DNA from: HGM04593 sp045631205
GTDB taxonomy: Bacteria; Bacteroidota; Bacteroidia; Bacteroidales; Bacteroidaceae
Direction: 5' to 3'
NCBI GenBank assembly: GCA_045631205.1
Contig: JAZQUI010000007.1
Coordinates: forward strand, 1-64,000
Length of the DNA: 64,000 nt
Shown here: positions 27,810-35,704 of the stretch, piece after piece
Position numbering within the stretch: position 1 is the first letter of the stretch
Layout of the letters: every line of letters starts with the position of its first letter
Notes under the pieces: model-generated
The model's database searches: none
What the model saw: only the letters and a program-made list of their open reading frames with translations
What the model was told of the DNA's origin: nothing
Position numbers and translations under genes: made by a program

Positions 27810-29075
27810 ATGCAGAAAAGAAAAAGCGGATGGAACTGGATTCCCACTCTCTATTTTGCCGAAGGACTACCCTACTTTGCCGTAACCGCAATATCGGTTA
27901 TACTCTACAAGCGTATGGGAGTGAGCAACACCGACATCGCCCTCTACACAAGCTGGTTATACCTTCCGTGGGTAATAAAGCCCTTTTGGAGCCCCATTGT
28001 AGAGATATTCTCCACCAGACGCAAGTGGATAGTAGCAACACAGCTGTTTATGGGTGCTTTGCTTGCCGCCGTAGCCTTTACAATACCTGTAAATGCATTC
28101 TTCCAATGGACACTCGCATTCTTTTGGTTACTGGCGTTCGGCTCAGCAACACACGACATTGCTGCCGATGGGTTCTATATGCTTGGCCTTTCGGGCGAAC
28201 AACAATCATTCTTTTCGGGCATACGCAGTATATTCTACCGCATAGCAACCATATTCGGGCAAGGTGGGTTAATTATAATTGCCGGCAAATTGGAAGAACA
28301 CACCGGCTCCATAGCCACAGCCTGGAGCATCACATTTGGCATTACAGCCGCAATCATGCTGGTATTAAGCGGGGTACACAAATTACTCCTTCCCACCCCG
28401 CAAAGCGATATTTCGCGACACGCAAACGGAGTAAAAGATGCTGTACAAAGTTTTGGGAAAATATTGGCCGATTATTTCAAAAAACCGGGAATTGTACCCG
28501 CGTTGCTCTTTATGCTCCTTTTCCGCCTGCCCGAAGCACAACTTGTAAAACTGCTGAACCCCTTCCTGCTCGACAGCCGTGACACCGGCGGCCTTGGCCT
28601 CACCACCGAGCAGATAGGCATCACATACGGAACAATTGGTGTTATAGGCCTTATTATAGGCGGCATTGCCGGTGGTATAGCCATTTCGCGCAAGGGACTC
28701 AAATACTGGCTGTGGCCTATGGTAGCGGCAATTTCCCTGCCCGACCTTGTTTATGTTTACCTAAGCATTGCCCAACCTTCGTCGCAAGCAATAATCGATA
28801 CCTGCATTTTCATTGAACAAATGGGCTATGGTTTCGGTTTCACTGCATATATGATGTATCTCATTTACTTTTCCCGCGGGCAATACCCCACAGCACATTA
28901 TGCCATCTCCACAGCCTTTATGGCACTTGGTATGATGTTGCCCGGAATGCTTTCGGGTTACATACAGGAGCATTTGGGATACACCAACTTTTTCATCTGG
29001 GTTATGATATGCTGCGCAGCTACATTTGCAGTATCGGCAGCGCTTAAAATCGACCCCGACTTTGGAAAAAAATAA
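27810..29075 (+). CDS. AmpG-family MFS permease
   Basis: Inner-membrane major-facilitator protein of the AmpG family, whose known members import anhydromuropeptides from the periplasm for peptidoglycan recycling. The 421-residue product shows about 12 hydrophobic segments. Family features include the opening LYFAEGLPYFAV, the loop LPWVIKPFWSPIVE and the motif GSATHDIAADGFYM. The next gene encodes a BadF/BadG sugar kinase 45 bases on, with its own promoter; the pair suggests import followed by phosphorylation of amino sugars. The substrate is an inference, since AmpG relatives in this phylum vary. Confidence 0.85.
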   Translation: MQKRKSGWNWIPTLYFAEGLPYFAVTAISVILYKRMGVSNTDIALYTSWLYLPWVIKPFWSPIVEIFSTRRKWIVATQLFMGALLAAVAFTIPVNAFFQWTLAFFWLLAFGSATHDIAADGFYMLGLSGEQQSFFSGIRSIFYRIATIFGQGGLIIIAGKLEEHTGSIATAWSITFGITAAIMLVLSGVHKLLLPTPQSDISRHANGVKDAVQSFGKILADYFKKPGIVPALLFMLLFRLPEAQLVKLLNPFLLDSRDTGGLGLTTEQIGITYGTIGVIGLIIGGIAGGIAISRKGLKYWLWPMVAAISLPDLVYVYLSIAQPSSQAIIDTCIFIEQMGYGFGFTAYMMYLIYFSRGQYPTAHYAISTAFMALGMMLPGMLSGYIQEHLGYTNFFIWVMICCAATFAVSAALKIDPDFGKK

Positions 29076-29102
29076 GATTTGCACTATCTTCGCAGAAAAT
29101 TT
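29071..29102 (+). promoter_or_regulatory. Promoter of the BadF/BadG kinase gene
   Basis: TTTG (29071-29074) and TATCTTCG (29095-29102) are 20 bases apart; the -33 box overlaps the last codons of the permease gene. It supports ATG 29121 as the start. Confidence 0.75.
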
Positions 29103-29120
29103 AAGAAACTGATAAAAAAT

Positions 29121-29957
29121 ATGATACTAATTGCCGACTGCGGCTCCACCAAAACCGATTGGGTACTTTGCGACGGCGACACCATTGTCACCCGTGTAAA
29201 AACACAAGGGTTCAACCCCACACAGCAGAGCACCGAAGAGATATATGCCGCACTATCGACCGAACTGGAAAATAACATAGACACCACTGCGCCACAGACC
29301 ATCTACTTCTATGGCGCCGGTTGCGCATACGAAAATGCCAACAAACGTATGCAGGCAGCACTCGAAAGAGTATTCACAACAAAAGACATACATATACACA
29401 GCGACCTCCTTGCCGCTGCGCGCGCGCTTTGCGGTCACGAAGAGGGCATCGCCTGCATTATGGGCACAGGCTCAAACTCTTGCCTTTTCGACGGCGAGAA
29501 AATTACCGACAATACACCGTCACTCGGTTACATCCTGGGTGACGAAGGCAGCGGAGCACACCTCGGCCGCCAATTGGTGAGCGATTGCATAAAGAAACAG
29601 CTGTCGGCACCTATGTGCAGCAAATTCCTTAAACAATACAACCTAACCGTTGCAGGCATACTTGAGCGTGTTTATCACGAACCGCTACCCAATCGTTTTC
29701 TGGCAAGCTTTGCACCATTCCTTCACGAGAACCGTACAAATGCCGAGATACACAACCTGCTCAAACACTGCTTTACACAATTCTTCCAGCGCAACACTAT
29801 GGTATATCGCCGTTCTTGGTTGCCCATACACATAATAGGCAGCATAGGTGTAAACTTTGCACAGGAGATAAAGGAGACAGCGGAAAGCCTCGGCCTCTCC
29901 ATTGGTAACATTGTTGAGAGCCCCATTAACGGACTTATTGAATATCACAAAAAATAA
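29121..29957 (+). CDS. BadF/BadG-family N-acetylhexosamine kinase (NagK/MurK-like)
   Basis: ASKHA-fold sugar kinase of the BadF/BadG/BcrA/BcrD family that includes N-acetylglucosamine kinase and MurNAc kinase MurK. The phosphate-1 loop is MILIADCGSTKTDWVLCDGD at the N-terminus. The phosphate-2 loop is CIMGTGSNSCLF, followed by GYILGDEGSGAHLG, typical of NagK. It has 278 residues from ATG 29121; the in-frame ATG at 29079 is rejected because it lies upstream of the promoter box. Paired with an AmpG-type permease, it may phosphorylate recovered GlcNAc or MurNAc. Confidence 0.85.
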   Translation: MILIADCGSTKTDWVLCDGDTIVTRVKTQGFNPTQQSTEEIYAALSTELENNIDTTAPQTIYFYGAGCAYENANKRMQAALERVFTTKDIHIHSDLLAAARALCGHEEGIACIMGTGSNSCLFDGEKITDNTPSLGYILGDEGSGAHLGRQLVSDCIKKQLSAPMCSKFLKQYNLTVAGILERVYHEPLPNRFLASFAPFLHENRTNAEIHNLLKHCFTQFFQRNTMVYRRSWLPIHIIGSIGVNFAQEIKETAESLGLSIGNIVESPINGLIEYHKK

Positions 29958-29967
29958 AATTTATAAA

Positions 29968-30933
29968 ATGAAAAAAGCACTATTTACAGCAGCTGCCACC
30001 ATTATGGCAGCAGTAGCAGTCTCTTGCGGCAGCAACGAGAACACAACAGGTATAATAAAGGGTAGCCTTAACAAGATGGACAGCCTTTCATACGTTTATG
30101 GTATGGGTATGGGTCACCAGCTTACCATGGGTATTGCAAAAGAGCTTGAACTCGACTTCGGCAAGCTAATCGATGTAATGAAGGAGACAGCACTTGGCAA
30201 AGAAGTTGTCATTGGTGCCGACACTATAAACGAGGCAAATATGCCCATACTTTACCAGAAAGTATTTGGTCGCGAGCGTCAGTTGCAGATACAGGCAGCA
30301 AAGAGCGACACAACAGGCACCGTAAAACTTTACGAGAACGAGGATTTGCGCCAGCTTACATCGGCATTCATTGGCGCCGACGCTGGTCTTGGCCTTGCAA
30401 AATCGAACCTTTCTTTGCAACTCGCTTGGATTGAGAAAGGAATGACCGAGGCTTATGAGGGCAAGGCTCCTATGAGCGACAGAGAGGCTAACAACTATAT
30501 CAGAGACTACTTTATGGTAAAGATACCCGCCGAGAACAAAAAAGCATCGGAGGAGTGGCTTGCCAAGGTTGAGAAAGAGAGCGGCGTAAAAAAGACAGAA
30601 AGCGGCCTTCTCTACAAAGTAACCGTAGCCGGCGATATGAACGCAAAGCCCACATCTCTTAAAGATGTTGTGAATGTACACTACGAGGGTACAACACGTA
30701 CAGGTAAGGTTTTCGACAGCAGCTACAAACGCAATAGCCCCATAGACTTCCCTCTTAACGGTGTTATCAAAGGCTGGGGCGAAGGCTTGCAGCTTGTTGG
30801 TAAAGGTGGTAAAATCACACTTTGGATTCCCGCAGAACTTGCATATGGTTCACGTGGCGCAGGTGCCGACATAGGCCCCAATGAGGCTCTCCGTTTCGAC
30901 ATTGAGCTCCTCGATGTAACTCACAAAGAATAA
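29968..30933 (+). CDS. FKBP-type peptidyl-prolyl isomerase, lipoprotein
   Basis: Predicted periplasm-facing lipoprotein foldase. ATG 29968 gives a clean signal MKKALFTAAATIMAAVAVSC with the lipidated Cys in the AVSC box; the longer frame from 29902 overlaps the kinase gene and has no signal. Residues ~35-215 form the helical FKBP N-terminal dimerisation domain. The catalytic FKBP domain covers about 225-318, with VNVHYEGTTRTGKVFDSSY and LWIPAELAYGSRGAGADIGP. It has 321 residues. The gene lies 10 bases after the kinase and ends before a large palindrome. Confidence 0.93.
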   Translation: MKKALFTAAATIMAAVAVSCGSNENTTGIIKGSLNKMDSLSYVYGMGMGHQLTMGIAKELELDFGKLIDVMKETALGKEVVIGADTINEANMPILYQKVFGRERQLQIQAAKSDTTGTVKLYENEDLRQLTSAFIGADAGLGLAKSNLSLQLAWIEKGMTEAYEGKAPMSDREANNYIRDYFMVKIPAENKKASEEWLAKVEKESGVKKTESGLLYKVTVAGDMNAKPTSLKDVVNVHYEGTTRTGKVFDSSYKRNSPIDFPLNGVIKGWGEGLQLVGKGGKITLWIPAELAYGSRGAGADIGPNEALRFDIELLDVTHKE

Positions 30934-30946
30934 TCGAAATTCAAAC

Positions 30947-31004
30947 AGTAGTATAAAGATATAGCGACCGGCCAGTTGGCCGGTCGCTATATCTTTATAC
31001 TACT
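30947..31004. terminator. 28-bp perfect palindrome between convergent genes
   Basis: Arms 30947-30974 and 30977-31004 are exact complements over 28 bases, leaving only GT between them. It lies 13 bases after the FKBP stop and 16 bases beyond the stop of the convergent Smr gene. There is no T-run on either side, so it may stop transcription by stem strength or protect 3' ends. Confidence 0.7.
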
Positions 31005-31020
31005 ATACGCGGAAAAACTA

Positions 31021-32109
31021 TCACTTTATTATCACCATAGTTGCACCAAACCCATACTTCTGAAACGAAGCATCCTGCGATATACAACGTGGATATTTGC
31101 GGCGCAATTCCTGATAAATTGCATTGCGTAATACTCCCTCACCCTTTCCGTGAATAAAGACAATACGCTGCCCTTTGTGCTTTATATTCTCCTCTATGGT
31201 TTTACGCACCACATCGAGCTGATAATTCAGAATCTCAAAATTATTCATACCGGCAGTGCTGTCGAGCAATTCATTGATATGAAGGTCAACTTCGAGGATA
31301 TCGCTGCCTTTTATCGGCTTTGCCACAGATTGCGCAGGTTTGGGAGCATCGGCTTTTTTCTTCTCCATAATAGCCTTCTGCAATTCTGCCGCGTCGGCAA
31401 AAACCTCTTTCACAGGTTTGTCGTCGGTAACAATATCGTAAATGAGCGCATCCTCATTAAAATAAGGATTTTCGCGGAACAGATGCAGTTTGTAGAACTT
31501 GACAGTATCGATGCGACGCTCCACACTCATAGCTGGTTTAAGCGCAAATGGCTTTTTATCTTTATGCGGAAGCAACTGTACACAAACGTGCTCTATGTCG
31601 TTGAGTTCCTCGCGACCAAACTCTTCAATAAAAATTTTTGAATTAGGTTCAAGAACGCCGGTAGAACGCATCTGCCAGCTACGGCCCGAAGCCGAAAGAT
31701 AAGTATAATAGATGCGATAATTACTATCGTTTATCAAATAAGCCTCGAAACGGGTATTCGAGAGGGATTTCTCCTCCATAGGCAAGAATGCGAGCAATAC
31801 ATTCAGACGCTCGCCCTCGGGACGCTCCATTGGACGATATGAAACCACCGGCTCGTCATCTTCTTCGGGTTCCTGTTTCGCAGCAACAGGCTGAGCGCGT
31901 TTTTTCACCTCGACCTCTTTCTCCTTCTGCGCCTTTGTCTTTTTCTCGAAATTATACTCGTTGGTATCTACCGCTACGCACTCACGCACAGGCATAGGTA
32001 TTTCAAAACCATCTTCACCCTCAACAAGCACAATATCCTTGCCGCGAAAACCGGTCACGACACCACCGCCACGCTCATATATAAAGCGTACTTTATCTCC
32101 TATTTTCAT
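31021..32109 (-). CDS. DUF2027 and Smr-domain protein
   Basis: Cytoplasmic protein with a C-terminal Smr domain, related to the nuclease-like tail of MutS2. The Smr signature lies in VDLHINELLD (the DxH motif) and VFIHGKGEGVLRNAI (the HGxG motif), residues about 275-362. The N-terminal 60 residues form a KOW-like small beta domain (KIGDKVRFIYERGGGVVTGF). A lysine/glutamate linker follows and then the DUF2027-type beta domain (about 100-250). It has 362 residues. The function in Bacteroidota is not established; RNA or DNA cleavage is suggested by the domain only. Confidence 0.85.
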   Translation of the reverse strand: MKIGDKVRFIYERGGGVVTGFRGKDIVLVEGEDGFEIPMPVRECVAVDTNEYNFEKKTKAQKEKEVEVKKRAQPVAAKQEPEEDDEPVVSYRPMERPEGERLNVLLAFLPMEEKSLSNTRFEAYLINDSNYRIYYTYLSASGRSWQMRSTGVLEPNSKIFIEEFGREELNDIEHVCVQLLPHKDKKPFALKPAMSVERRIDTVKFYKLHLFRENPYFNEDALIYDIVTDDKPVKEVFADAAELQKAIMEKKKADAPKPAQSVAKPIKGSDILEVDLHINELLDSTAGMNNFEILNYQLDVVRKTIEENIKHKGQRIVFIHGKGEGVLRNAIYQELRRKYPRCISQDASFQKYGFGATMVIIK

Positions 32110-32170
32110 ATTCTTCTGTTTTTCTTCAAGCGCGAAATTACAAAAAAGCGAGGAACTATCCTATTAAGCC

Positions 32171-32512
32171 CTACGGCATTTTTTGCACTTGTGATTGAAT
32201 ATAGAATTTTGCCACTTTTTTCAGAATCTTGTTAATTACATATACTCTATCGGCAAATAGCGGCACATTATAGTTAAGCAGAAGGGCTGTATATTGCAAT
32301 TTTGTCTTGTCCATCAAAGTACAAGTGAACTCATAAGAAATCTGCCACTCGTCAAATTCACGCCCTGTTCCATTCAGAATCTCTACTATTGCCGCAGTGG
32401 GAGTATGCAAAAAGATTTCACGACTGTCCAACAATATTTCGTTGTTCAAAGCATCGTAACCAAGGATTATTGCAACCTCGGGTAAATCGTTAAGTGTAGT
32501 GATGTCTTCCAT
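32171..32512 (-). CDS. Small cytoplasmic protein of unknown function
   Basis: I do not recognise the family. ATG 32512 gives 113 residues (MEDITTLNDLPEVAIILGYD...). The longer frame from 32689 runs back through two hairpins and is rejected. No signal peptide, membrane segment or catalytic motif is visible; the middle looks beta-rich and the last 25 residues are a basic helix (VINKILKKVAKFYIQSQVQ). It follows the candidate small RNA on the same strand and precedes the Smr gene by 61 bases. Confidence 0.55.
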   Translation of the reverse strand: MEDITTLNDLPEVAIILGYDALNNEILLDSREIFLHTPTAAIVEILNGTGREFDEWQISYEFTCTLMDKTKLQYTALLLNYNVPLFADRVYVINKILKKVAKFYIQSQVQKMP

Positions 32513-32558
32513 CTTGTAAAAAAAATAAGGGTTGAACTTGGTGTAAATACCATTATCG

Positions 32559-32600
32559 CAGATGGAAAAAGAAAAAGCGTGAGCAAGTCTTTCTCCATCT
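32559..32600 (-). promoter_or_regulatory. Hairpin in the leader of the small unknown gene
   Basis: Arms 32559-32571 and 32588-32600 pair over 13 positions with one G-T and a 16-base loop. It lies 47-88 bases upstream of ATG 32512. No T-run follows, so it is more likely a leader structure than a terminator. Confidence 0.55.
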
Positions 32601-32638
32601 AAAATCAGGCATCGCCAAACGCCCTCCAAGAAATGAAT

Positions 32639-32817
32639 AAAAAAACAACACCCACGCCGTATTGTATACAGCAAGGCGTTGTGAAGCACCTCGGTTTCTG
32701 TAACAAACGAGCGAGCGTAATGTTGTCTCTTACCCTCTTGTCAATTATTGGCGATTTTGATTTTAAGATAAAAGCAATATAACGCTTACAAAACCTGCAT
32801 ATTTCTCCTTGCAGGTT
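32639..32817 (-). ncRNA. Candidate small RNA or long structured leader
   Basis: Minus-strand unit of about 175-180 bases with no credible coding frame. A TATATTTG -7 box (32821-32828) precedes it by a few bases. The expected 5' end falls on a hairpin with perfect 8-bp arms AACCTGCA/TGCAGGTT (32792-32817) and AGGAG in the loop. It ends in a terminator-like stem (GGCGT 32675-32679 with ACGCC 32654-32658, extended by CAA/TTG inside) followed by seven T (32645-32639). A 6S-like or other regulatory RNA is possible by size only; I cannot assign a family. Confidence 0.45.
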
Positions 32818-32820
32818 GTG

Positions 32821-32847
32821 CAAATATAATGCAAAAAAAGCTACAAA
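32821..32847 (-). promoter_or_regulatory. Promoter before the candidate small RNA
   Basis: Minus-strand TTTG (32847-32844) and TATATTTG (32828-32821). The -7 box is a perfect match, but the spacer is 15 bases instead of about 19, so the -33 assignment is weak. Confidence 0.5.
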
Positions 32848-32946
32848 GTGTTTTTATTTCTACAATTTTGAACTACAAGCGAGATTTTATATAAAATCAC
32901 AGGAGGGAGTTTTTTATGAACACCCACCTACTATACCGGCACTATA

Positions 32947-33294
32947 TCAATGGCGCGGTGAAAATGCCACCTCACGCAGAAGTTCCTGCAACTGAATGCG
33001 TTGTTCAATGGTTATATCCATACGCAACACTGCATTCACCCATTGATAGTTGTCACCCGACGGCCTGCGCGACATACAGGTTATCTGCATCACCGGGTGA
33101 AGAGTATCGACCTCCAGGAGTTCTATATTATAATATGTAGAAAAGAAATCATCGACCTTAAATACCCGGTTCTCTCTGCCCAAAGCAACATTGGGCAGCA
33201 CGGACTCAAAAGAGTGCACACTTGCCCTCTCCTTGTCGCCCGAGCAACCTATAAAAAAGAGTGTAAAGAGTATGATATTGAAAACACGCGTCAT
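32947..33294 (-). CDS. Small lipoprotein of unknown function
   Basis: The 115-residue product starts MTRVFNIILFTLFFIGCSGD, a clear lipoprotein signal with Cys17 in the FIGC box. The mature part is a small domain with HPVMQITCMSRRPSG and a C-terminal helix (ITIEQRIQLQELLREV). I do not recognise a family. It lies 45 bases after the LRR gene on the same strand, so it may share a transcript with queA and the LRR gene. Confidence 0.65.
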   Translation of the reverse strand: MTRVFNIILFTLFFIGCSGDKERASVHSFESVLPNVALGRENRVFKVDDFFSTYYNIELLEVDTLHPVMQITCMSRRPSGDNYQWVNAVLRMDITIEQRIQLQELLREVAFSPRH

Positions 33295-33339
33295 TATCTC
33301 ATCAATTATAATAAGATAACACGCTATGTAAAAAATTGT

Positions 33340-34377
33340 TTAAACTTCCTCTTCCACGTTGGCAAAATTTTGCCACACACGGGCAAAACCATACTCGCCA
33401 ACTGCACCTTGCGGAACATATAGAGTAGCGGAAGAATAGACCCCGGCATCGGCAATATCGGCCGAACACATTGGGGCTGCCAAGGCGGCAATATGTATCT
33501 CTTTGAGTGAAGAGCAACTGCGAAAAGCCTGGTCACCGACATTTACCACCGCCGATGGAATGTGCAAAGACTCAATAGAAGAACAATTGTAGAACGCACC
33601 ATAGCCAATACTCAAAAGGCCATCGTGCAATGTAACGGAGCGCAACGAAGTACAACCCGCCAACACACCCTGATCGAGCATATTAACGCCCGTGGGAAGC
33701 GAAAAAGTATCAAGCGTAGCGCAACCCCAGAAAGCACCTTTCTTGACCGATGCAAGCGTTTGCGGCAACTCCACCGATGCAAGCGAAGAGCAATCGCGGA
33801 AAGCCCATCCCTCAATAGAGAGCAACCCTTGTGGCAAATTGACACTGCGCAAAGCCTTGCAACCACAAAAGGCATACTCGCCCACACTCTCAACCGAAGC
33901 ACCTACAGAAACACTTTCAAGTGAAGAACAGCCATCGAACAACGAAGGCTCAATATTCAAAAGTGCGTCGGGGAGAAAAACTCTGCGTAGCGCTGTACAC
34001 CCTTCAAATGCCGAACGGCCTATCACAAGCACGCCCGAAGGGAAGATAACCTCTTCCATTGCAACGCACCCTTTAAAGGCGTTCATACCCACAAGGTGCA
34101 GCCCCTCGCCCAATTTCACCGAAACAAGAGAAGAACATCCCTCAAATGCACTTATACCCACAGCCTCCACGGCATCTCCAAGTTCAACTGCCTCCAATGC
34201 TGTGCACCCCTTAAAAGCCTCATCGAGCACCTCTTTAACGGGATAAGAGCTACCATCGCAAACGACTTCCGAAGGAATAACAATCCTGCCCTCATAAGGA
34301 GCATCGCCCATTGTTACCACAGCCGTAGCTTCGGAGATATTCAATATATAAGAAATGCCATCATTTTTTTTCTGCAT
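33340..34377 (-). CDS. BspA-type leucine-rich repeat protein without export signal
   Basis: A 345-residue LRR_5 (TpLRR/BspA-like) protein. After an N-cap of about 50 residues (ISYILNISEATAVV, IVIPSEVVCDGSSYPVKEV) come eleven 23-residue repeats of the form xAFxGCxxLxxVxLPxxLxxIGx from residue 53 to about 305. A capping segment follows, with SSATLYVPQGAVGEYGFARVW. Such proteins are usually secreted adhesins, but this one starts MQKKNDGISYIL with no signal peptide or lipobox. It begins 13 bases after queA, so it is probably co-transcribed. Its role is unknown. Confidence 0.88.
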   Translation of the reverse strand: MQKKNDGISYILNISEATAVVTMGDAPYEGRIVIPSEVVCDGSSYPVKEVLDEAFKGCTALEAVELGDAVEAVGISAFEGCSSLVSVKLGEGLHLVGMNAFKGCVAMEEVIFPSGVLVIGRSAFEGCTALRRVFLPDALLNIEPSLFDGCSSLESVSVGASVESVGEYAFCGCKALRSVNLPQGLLSIEGWAFRDCSSLASVELPQTLASVKKGAFWGCATLDTFSLPTGVNMLDQGVLAGCTSLRSVTLHDGLLSIGYGAFYNCSSIESLHIPSAVVNVGDQAFRSCSSLKEIHIAALAAPMCSADIADAGVYSSATLYVPQGAVGEYGFARVWQNFANVEEEV

Positions 34378-34390
34378 AACATAAAAGGGG

Positions 34391-35602
34391 TTAAGGAATC
34401 AACAACGAACTGTCACCGTAGCTCAGGAAACGGAAATCGTGAGCAAGCGCATAATCATAAATCTCACGCCAATTACCACTTACAAATGCCGACACAAGCA
34501 AGAGCAATGTGCTTTTGGGTTGGTGAAAATTGGTTACAATAGCCTTAACCATGCGGAATGTGTAACCGGGTGCTATCATAATTTGTGTGTGCGCGTGCAA
34601 TACATTGCGCTCGTGTTTTACAAGGTAAGCCACAAGTGCCTGCAATGCCTCAACTGTGGTAAGTGTGTGCTCGCGATTATATGGTTGCCATTGCCCAACG
34701 TGCAATTCGTCGGGCGAAAGAGCGGGATTATCGTGAACAGCTTCGCCCAAGAAGTAAAGACTCTCGAGTGTGCGCACCGATGTTGTACCCACAGCCACTG
34801 CTGCGCCACCGGCTGCTATAAGTTTTTCAAGCAACTCCACACGCACCTCTATATACTCTTCGTGCATCTCGTGCTCGGCAATGAGGTCACTCTTCACAGG
34901 CTTGAATGTACCCGCACCAACGTGCAGTGTAACCTCCTCGCAACTTACACCCGCTGCTGCAAGAGAAGCAAGCACAGAGGGAGTAAAATGCAAGCCCGCA
35001 GTGGGTGCAGCAACAGAACCTTTAACCTTGGAATATACTGTTTGGTATGTTTTCTTGTCACCCTCTTCGGTCGAACGATTAAGATAGGGAGGTATAGGAA
35101 GCTCGCCGGCGGCCTCAAGTATGTCGGCAAAGGTGTAATCGCCATCCCAGAAGAAACGCACTCTGTTCACAGCACCGCTGCTTACTCTCTCCACCGAAAG
35201 AACAACCTCTTTGCCGCCAATGGTTACCACCTGTGACAGCGCGCCGCTTTTCCAGCGGTTGCTGTTACCCACAAGGCACTGCCACACGCACTCTCCTGTC
35301 TGCTGGAATATCAGTTGGTAGTCGTTGGGCAATTCGGGTTCAAGGCAAAATACCTCAACAGTGGCACCTGTATCCTTTTTGAAACGCAGACGAGCCTGTA
35401 TTACCTTTGTGTTATTAAACACCATGAGACTACCCTGCGGTATATGTGTGGGCAACGAAGTGAAAAGATCCTCGCTCACCACTCCGTTTTTATAAAGCAA
35501 CAATTTCGACGCATCGCGCTGCGTTAGCGGGTATTTTGCAATTCTCTCGTCGGGCAACGGATAATCATACTCCGCAATAGCAATTTCCTGTACCTTTTTC
35601 AT
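34391..35602 (-). CDS. queA: S-adenosylmethionine:tRNA ribosyltransferase-isomerase
   Basis: Queuosine pathway enzyme that transfers and isomerises the ribosyl part of S-adenosylmethionine onto preQ1 in tRNA, giving epoxyqueuosine. YDYPLPDERIAKYPLTQRDASKLL at the N-terminus, GSLMVFNNTKVIQARL, SVAAPTAGLHFTP and VGTTSVRTLESL are the family blocks, as is NFHQPKSTLLLLVSAF near the C-terminus. It has 403 residues, somewhat longer than E. coli QueA (356). A -7 box lies only 19 bases before the ATG, giving a very short leader. No other queuosine gene is in the window. Confidence 0.96.
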   Translation of the reverse strand: MKKVQEIAIAEYDYPLPDERIAKYPLTQRDASKLLLYKNGVVSEDLFTSLPTHIPQGSLMVFNNTKVIQARLRFKKDTGATVEVFCLEPELPNDYQLIFQQTGECVWQCLVGNSNRWKSGALSQVVTIGGKEVVLSVERVSSGAVNRVRFFWDGDYTFADILEAAGELPIPPYLNRSTEEGDKKTYQTVYSKVKGSVAAPTAGLHFTPSVLASLAAAGVSCEEVTLHVGAGTFKPVKSDLIAEHEMHEEYIEVRVELLEKLIAAGGAAVAVGTTSVRTLESLYFLGEAVHDNPALSPDELHVGQWQPYNREHTLTTVEALQALVAYLVKHERNVLHAHTQIMIAPGYTFRMVKAIVTNFHQPKSTLLLLVSAFVSGNWREIYDYALAHDFRFLSYGDSSLLIP

Positions 35603-35620
35603 AATTTATTTTTACCGGTG

Positions 35621-35628
35621 CGAAGATA
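35621..35628 (-). promoter_or_regulatory. -7 box of queA
   Basis: Minus-strand TATCTTCG, 19 bases before the queA ATG; the predicted leader is about a dozen bases. Confidence 0.5.
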
Positions 35629-35644
35629 CTAATTTTACAGGCAA

Positions 35645-35680
35645 GAAAAAAGCCCTCGCTCCACTAAATGAAGCAAGGGC
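35645..35680 (-). terminator. Terminator of fba
   Basis: GCCCTCGCT (35652-35660) pairs with AGCAAGGGC (35672-35680) with one G-T; on the minus strand six T follow. It lies 25 bases after the fba stop. Confidence 0.85.
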
Positions 35681-35704
35681 ATTATCTATGAAAAAACTAC
35701 TTAA

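Noticed and set aside
27560..28582. 340-codon plus-strand frame over the end of gdhA and the start of the AmpG gene
   Set aside because: It crosses the gdhA stop, the terminator and the permease promoter in another frame; both neighbouring genes have strong family motifs.
32605..32823. 72-codon minus-strand frame across the candidate small RNA
   Set aside because: It begins with TTG, has no family, and reads through hairpins and the T-run; an RNA gene or leader explains the region better.
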